Shown here piece after piece: positions 59,529 to 64,000 of a DNA stretch of 64,000 nucleotides (positions are counted from its first letter, which is position 1; every line of letters starts with the position of its first letter). Source of the DNA: Planctomycetota bacterium (lineage in GTDB: Bacteria; Planctomycetota; B15-G4; SIAN01); NCBI GenBank assembly GCA_016795285.1, contig JAEUIC010000026.1, positions 88,097 to 152,096 of the forward strand, in the 5' to 3' direction. The notes beneath the pieces are model-generated. The model ran no database searches and was not told the DNA's origin. It saw only the letters and a list, made by a program, of their open reading frames with translations. A program made the translations under genes and the position numbers.

Positions 59529-61730
59529 TTGAGCCCAGCCAACGACAACGTCTTCGACGAGCTCTTCAACCTGGCCCGCAAGGCCGCCGGCCAGAACCTG
59601 GAGGCGAAGTTCCGCGAAGCGTTCGCCGCGCAACCCGATCGGCTCGACGATTGGTTGCGCATCGCGGAGGAGATGAAGGCGACCGGCAAGCGGCCGCAAG
59701 CCGGGCAGCTGCTGTCGATCACGATCGAGCACTACGAGCGGGCGGGCACGCCCGAGCAGCGCGTGAAGGTGCTCTCCTTCGTCGCCGGCTCGCTCGAGAA
59801 GGATCGCAACCATCGGCAGGCGCTGCTGCGCGCGCTGCAGGACCTCCATGGCGCGCGCCCCGCGTTGGAGCTCTTCCTCGACGCGACCGGCCTGCGCGCC
59901 GACACGCCGGTCGACGCGGCGCTCGCCGAGCTGCAGCGCATGCTCGACTACGACGTCGGCTGCTACGTGCTGCACGGCTCCGGCTGGGGCGTCGGCGTCA
60001 TCGACGGGATCGACGCCATCGCGCGCGAGCTCGCCATCACGTTCGAGGGGGCGCGGCGCCACTCGATGCCGGTCCGCTCGGCGCTCGAGACGCTGCAGCC
60101 GCTGGCGGGCGACGACTGGCGCGTGATGAAGCACTTCAAGCTGGCCGAGCTGCAGCAGCTCTGCGAGCAGGATCCGGGCGAGGTGCTCGCCCGCATGCTG
60201 CGCCAGATGGCGCGGCCGGTCGACGTCGCGACGCTGCGCGACCACCTCGCCGGGCCGGTCGTGCCCGCGCCGCAATGGAACAAGTTCTGGTCGGGCGCGC
60301 GCAAGTCGGCGCTGCAGCGGCCCGACGTCGAGCTGCAGGGCAACCGCATCGTCTGGCGCAAGGTGAGCCAGGTCGACCGCATGAGCGCCATGCGCAAGGT
60401 GATGTCGGCGCGCCAGGTGCTCGAGATGGCGAACACCGTGCTGAAGGGCGTGAACGAGCGCGGGGCGCCCGATCCGACGCTGATGCAGGACCTCTTCCCG
60501 GTGCTCTGCGAGGGCGCGCAGAAGCACGCCGCGCCCGAGGAGTCGGCGCCGCTCGAGCTGCTGCTGATCGCCGACGAGATCGCGGAGATGTACCAGCTGC
60601 CGCGCGTCGTGCTCGACGGGCTGCTCGCCAAGCAGATGGGCGACGAGCGCAACTTCTTCCGCCGCCTCTCCGAGCTCGGCAACGCGAAGCTCGAGAAGCG
60701 GGCGCTCGACCGCTTCCGCGCCTTCGCCGGCGACACCTACCCCGAGCGGCTGATGGCGCTGCTGCGCGTGGCGAGCTCGCGCCTGCTCGACCTGATCGTG
60801 CCGGAGCTCCTCGACGCCGGCCGCGCCGTCGACCTGCGCGCGCTGCTGAACGAGGCGATGCGCAAGTTCGACGTGCAGCCCGAGCTGCTGGTCTTCGCGC
60901 GCCGCCGCGTCGGCCACCCGCGCTATGCCGCGATGTTCGAGGGGATCGAGCCGCGCAGCCTCGTCGAGCGCTGCCTCGCGATGGGCGAGGGGCTCGGCAA
61001 GGCGCCGAGCCCGCGCCTGCGCGCGCTGCAGCGGCAGGTCGCGAAGGAGCTCACCGACGGCGGCGGCAAGGAGTTCCGCGCGCTGGTGAAGAGCCTCTCG
61101 CTCGACAACGCCCGCCTGCTGAAGCGCCGCATCGAGATGCTGCGCGGCCTCACCGACCACACGCAGGCGATCATGATGTCGGTCTTTGGCGAGGTGCATA
61201 AGGAGCTGGCGAAGAAGGAGGAGATCCTCCCGCCGCACCTCGACCCGACCGTCATCTGGTGCAGCGAGGCGGGCATCCAGAAGCGCAACGCCGAGTACGA
61301 GCACCTCATCAACGTCGACCTGCCGAACATCTTCGCGGCGGTCGGCCGCGCCGCGGCGTTCGGCGACCTCTCGGAGAACGCCGAGTACACCGCCGCGCTC
61401 GAGGAGCGCAGCCGGCTCACGAAGCGCGCCGAGGAGATGGTCGAGGAGCTGCGCCGCGCGAAGGTGATCGACGAGTCGCTCCTCAAGGAGGGCGAGGTCA
61501 CCATCGGCACGCGCGTCAAGGTGCGCGACGTGAGCAGCGGCGAGCTCAGGACCTTCCACTTCCTCGGCCCGTGGGACGCCGACCTCGACAAGGGGCGCCT
61601 CGACTACCGCGCCGGCTTCGCGAAGGCGCTGATGGGGAAGAAGGTCGACGAAGCGGTGACCGCCGAGCTCGGCGGCAAGCAGTCGCAGTGGGAGATCGTC
61701 GAGGTCACGCCCGCGCTCAAGTCGCAGTGA
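59529..61730 (+). CDS. greA: Long GreA-type transcription elongation factor
   Basis: 733 residues, several times the 158 of ordinary GreA. The C-terminal 160 residues are a complete GreA: coiled-coil domain with FGDLSENAEYTAALEERSRL (the acidic tip that enters the polymerase channel, about 611-630) and a GreA_C domain (about 650-733). The N-terminal 570 residues are helical without an enzymatic motif. Chlamydial GreA (about 715 residues) has a comparable long extension, so this is a known but little-studied form. The frame starts at TTG 59529; the next ATG is at codon 49, so TTG is likely. GreA rescues stalled RNA polymerase by stimulating transcript cleavage. Confidence 0.9.
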   Translation: MSPANDNVFDELFNLARKAAGQNLEAKFREAFAAQPDRLDDWLRIAEEMKATGKRPQAGQLLSITIEHYERAGTPEQRVKVLSFVAGSLEKDRNHRQALLRALQDLHGARPALELFLDATGLRADTPVDAALAELQRMLDYDVGCYVLHGSGWGVGVIDGIDAIARELAITFEGARRHSMPVRSALETLQPLAGDDWRVMKHFKLAELQQLCEQDPGEVLARMLRQMARPVDVATLRDHLAGPVVPAPQWNKFWSGARKSALQRPDVELQGNRIVWRKVSQVDRMSAMRKVMSARQVLEMANTVLKGVNERGAPDPTLMQDLFPVLCEGAQKHAAPEESAPLELLLIADEIAEMYQLPRVVLDGLLAKQMGDERNFFRRLSELGNAKLEKRALDRFRAFAGDTYPERLMALLRVASSRLLDLIVPELLDAGRAVDLRALLNEAMRKFDVQPELLVFARRRVGHPRYAAMFEGIEPRSLVERCLAMGEGLGKAPSPRLRALQRQVAKELTDGGGKEFRALVKSLSLDNARLLKRRIEMLRGLTDHTQAIMMSVFGEVHKELAKKEEILPPHLDPTVIWCSEAGIQKRNAEYEHLINVDLPNIFAAVGRAAAFGDLSENAEYTAALEERSRLTKRAEEMVEELRRAKVIDESLLKEGEVTIGTRVKVRDVSSGELRTFHFLGPWDADLDKGRLDYRAGFAKALMGKKVDEAVTAELGGKQSQWEIVEVTPALKSQ

Positions 61731-61785
61731 CGGCGGTCGGCGGCGCCGCGGCGCACACGGGCGCCGCCGGCGGGGACGGGGAGCG

Positions 61786-63108
61786 ATGAGCCACATCAAG
61801 CAGCGCCTCGGGATCCTCTGCGGCGGCGGTCCGGCGCCCGGCATCAACTCGGTCATCTCGGCGGCGACCATCGAGGCGATCAACTCGGGCTTCGAGGTAG
61901 TCGGCCTGCGCGACGGCTTCAAGCACCTGATCGCCGGGAACACGAGCGAGGTCGAGCCGCTCACCATCCCCTACGTCTCGCGCATCTACGCGACCGGCGG
62001 CTCGATCCTCGGCATCGCGCGCGACAACCCGACGCTGAAGGATCCGACGGCAGCCGACCCCGGCTGGCGGATGGCCAACACCGTCCGCGCCATCCGCGAG
62101 CTCGAGCTCGACGCGCTGCTGACCATCGGCGGCGACGGCACCGCCCACTCGGCGCAGCGCACCTGCGAGGCGTTCGAGGGCAAGCTGCCGGTCGTCCACG
62201 TGCCGAAGACGATCGACAACGACCTGCCGCTGCCGGGCGGCAAGTCGACCTTCGGCTTCCAGACCGCCCGCCACGTCGGCGCGCAGATCGTCGAGAACCT
62301 GATGGCCGACGCCTACGCGGCGCGCCGCTGGTTCTTCATCGTGGCGATGGGCCGCAGCGCCGGCCACCTGGCGCTCGGCATCGCGAAGGCCGCGGGCGCG
62401 ACGCTCGCGCTGATCCCGGAGGAGTTCGAGCGCGACCGGCCGATCCTGCTCGAGCAGCTCGTCGACGTGCTCGAGACGTCGATGCTGAAGCGGATGGTGC
62501 ACGGGCGGCCGTTCGGCGTGGCGATCCTCGCCGAGGGGATCGCGCTGCGGCTGCCGCCCGACGACGTCGCGCGCGTGCAGCCCGATTGCGAGCGCGACCA
62601 GCACGGCAACCTGCGCCTGTCGGAGCTCCACCTGCACCGGCTGCTGACGCGGCTGGTGAAGGAGCGCTTCAAGGCGCGCGGGCAGGAAGCGACCATCGTC
62701 GCCAAGTCGATCGGCTACGAGCTGCGCTGCGCCCACGCGATCCCGTTCGACATCGAGTACACCCGCGACCTCGGCTGCGGGGCGATCGAGTACCTGCGCC
62801 AGCTCCTGCGCGGCCAGCACGCCGAGCGCGGCGGCATGGTCGCGATCGACCAGGGCCATCTCGCGCCGCAGCCCTTCGGCAGCTTCAGCGACCCGAAGAC
62901 CGGCCGCACGCTGGTGCGCCAGGTCGACATCACGACCGAGAGCTACAAGGTCGCGCGCAAGTACATGATCCGGCTCGAGAAGGACGACCTCGCCGATCCC
63001 GAGAAGCTCGCCGCGCTGGCCGCCGTCGCCAAGCTCGCCCCCGACGAGTTCGCGCGCCGCTACGCCCCGCTCGTCGAGCTGCCCGGGGCCCGCGCCGCCG
63101 CTCGCTGA
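61786..63108 (+). CDS. 6-phosphofructokinase
   Basis: 440 residues of the PfkA family. GGGPAPGINSVI near the N-terminus, GGDGTAHSA (115-123), PKTIDNDLPLPGG (140-152) and MGRSAGH (188-194) are the phosphate- and fructose-6-phosphate-binding motifs. Glycine after GGD (position 118) fits ATP rather than pyrophosphate use, while lysine in PKTIDND (141) is the residue found in pyrophosphate and plant-type ATP enzymes; the combination is seen in plant/trypanosome ATP-PFKs. So ATP dependence is favoured. Glycolytic enzyme, cytoplasmic. It follows greA after 55 bases. Confidence 0.9.
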   Translation: MSHIKQRLGILCGGGPAPGINSVISAATIEAINSGFEVVGLRDGFKHLIAGNTSEVEPLTIPYVSRIYATGGSILGIARDNPTLKDPTAADPGWRMANTVRAIRELELDALLTIGGDGTAHSAQRTCEAFEGKLPVVHVPKTIDNDLPLPGGKSTFGFQTARHVGAQIVENLMADAYAARRWFFIVAMGRSAGHLALGIAKAAGATLALIPEEFERDRPILLEQLVDVLETSMLKRMVHGRPFGVAILAEGIALRLPPDDVARVQPDCERDQHGNLRLSELHLHRLLTRLVKERFKARGQEATIVAKSIGYELRCAHAIPFDIEYTRDLGCGAIEYLRQLLRGQHAERGGMVAIDQGHLAPQPFGSFSDPKTGRTLVRQVDITTESYKVARKYMIRLEKDDLADPEKLAALAAVAKLAPDEFARRYAPLVELPGARAAAR

Positions 63109-63336
63109 CCGCGACGCGGCGCGGCGCGCCGTCGCTCCCGGGCGTCGTTCCGCTCCAGCGGCGGCGGCACCGGTCGCCGCTCATGCGCGATTGCAGAATC
63201 GACCGGCGGCGCTCCCACCGGCAGCGCTCCTCCAGCGGTCGCGCGGGCCGTCACCGCTCGCGGGTGCGGCGGCGCTACGGCGCGCCGAACGCCGCACGCG
63301 GTTTGCGATGGGAGCGGCTCCCCCCGGAGCGACCCC

Positions 63337-63585
63337 ATGGACGAGTCGAGCAACGAATCGATCGAGCAGTTCCGCGCGCGCGTCAGCCAGCGCTGGGGGC
63401 ACCTGAGCAGCGCCGACCTCGACCGGCTCTGCGTGCGTCGCGCCGACGTCCGCTCGCAACTCCTGCCGCATCGCTTCGTCGAGCACGTCACCGACGCGCG
63501 GCGCGCCCTCGAGTCGCTGCAGCGCGACCGCCCGCCCGCCGCGCTGCCTGCCGCGCCGTCGCTGACGCCGTGGAGCTCGCGATGA
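63337..63585 (+). CDS. CsbD-like small stress protein
   Basis: 82 residues. EQFRARVSQRWGHLSSADLDRLCVRRADVRSQL has the WGxLSxxDLDxLxxRRxxL pattern of CsbD-family proteins (quoted in short: RWGHLSSADLDRL). These small soluble proteins are linked to general stress responses in other bacteria. GGAG lies eight bases before ATG 63337. The stop overlaps the next start (ATGA), so the two form a pair. The 228 bases upstream (63109-63336) carry no gene. Confidence 0.6.
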   Translation: MDESSNESIEQFRARVSQRWGHLSSADLDRLCVRRADVRSQLLPHRFVEHVTDARRALESLQRDRPPAALPAAPSLTPWSSR

Positions 63586-63845
63586 ACGACCCCGAGCGCG
63601 CAGCGTGCGGCACCAACGGCGACTTGCGCATGCCGACCACCCAAGCCTTCGAAGGGCTGCACGACTTCGGGAGCACCGCCGCCGCCGCCGAGCGGAGCCG
63701 GAGCTTCCTCGCCAACGAGGCGCCGGTCGCCGCGCCGCGGACCTTGGAGGCGGGCCGCCGCGATTCACGCGAGGCGTCCCGACCGCTGCTCGCTGCGGTC
63801 GGGATCACGCTGCTCCTCCTCGTGCTGGCAGCCCTCCTCCTCTGA
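63582..63845 (+). CDS. Small tail-anchored membrane protein
   Basis: 87 residues. The first 65 are hydrophilic; the last 20 (LLAAVGITLLLLVLAALLL) form one transmembrane helix ending at the stop, so the protein is tail-anchored. Its ATG overlaps the CsbD-like gene stop. Pairs of a CsbD-like and a tail-anchored protein resemble ElaB/YqjD-type stress proteins in outline only; no sequence match is claimed. Confidence 0.6.
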   Translation: MNDPERAACGTNGDLRMPTTQAFEGLHDFGSTAAAAERSRSFLANEAPVAAPRTLEAGRRDSREASRPLLAAVGITLLLLVLAALLL

Positions 63846-63857
63846 CCGCGCGCAGCT

Positions 63858-64000
63858 TCACCGCCCGCCGAGCAGGAGCTCGAGCCCGGCGCTGAAGGCG
63901 ATGCCGTCGCTCGCGCCCGGATCGGCCAGCAGCAGCTGCACGTCGACCTCGAGCCCGCAGAGCGACACGTCGGGCTCGACCGCCTCCGGCAGCGTGAGGC
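63858..64000 (-). CDS. C-terminal end of a protein with the shared GLELLLG tail (partial)
   Basis: Only the last 46 residues are in the window. They end FSAGLELLLGGR, matching the tails of the two propeller proteins at 20,310 and 42,136 (GLELLLGQ and GIELVLGN). The rest of the gene lies beyond the right edge, so its main domain is unknown. Probably another exported planctomycete protein. Confidence 0.6.
   Translation of the reverse strand, partial: LTLPEAVEPDVSLCGLEVDVQLLLADPGASDGIAFSAGLELLLGGR

Overview
The window is GC-rich bacterial chromosome, most likely from a planctomycete (Planctomycetota). The evidence is two gene pairs of the planctomycete cytochrome type (DUF1549/DUF1553 with DUF1501), a very long GreA homologue, and secreted beta-propeller-like proteins that share a C-terminal tail ending in GLELLLG or GIELVLG. 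Phylum level is an inference; nothing in the window fixes genus or species.

Positions 1-20,061 (mostly minus strand) are a respiratory nitrate-reduction region. In transcription order it reads narK1, narK2, a diheme cytochrome c (NarC-like), narG, narH, narJ and narI, with narI cut by the window edge. A divergent cupin gene lies beside narK1. Further along are a membrane-bound multihaem cytochrome with an FG-GAP/ASPIC-UnbV/TPR partner, and an operon of a methyltransferase, a sensor kinase and a sigma-54-dependent response regulator. Two sigma-54-like promoter elements lie upstream of narC and narK1, so the two-component pair may control nitrate respiration.

Positions 20,310-46,451 hold general and envelope functions. 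These include secreted propeller proteins, an M20 amidohydrolase, a large six-hairpin glycosidase-like protein, a haem-binding secreted protein, an aminotransferase and a PDZ/DUF6288 protein. Two mirror-image planctomycete cytochrome/DUF1501 modules flank an AlkD-like gene. Next come a phosphorothioate-sensing-type HNH endonuclease, a thioredoxin-fold lipoprotein with an in-frame UGA that looks like selenocysteine, a zinc alcohol dehydrogenase and a glyoxalase-fold protein.

Positions 46,554-57,135 are a visibly less GC-rich island between the decayed right end of an IS3-family element and a tRNA-Pro(GGG). It carries a DISARM-like phage defence locus: a stand-alone DrmD-N-terminus-like protein, a UvrD-type helicase, DrmA and DrmB. 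Convergent to these is a Vsr endonuclease plus C5-cytosine methyltransferase pair. There is no drmC, no drmE and no complete drmD, so this is an unusual composition.

Positions 57,393-64,000 return to housekeeping-type sequence: a kelch-like secreted protein, a carboxymuconolactone-decarboxylase-fold protein, long GreA, a phosphofructokinase, a CsbD-like/tail-anchored small protein pair, and the end of another protein with the shared C-terminal tail.
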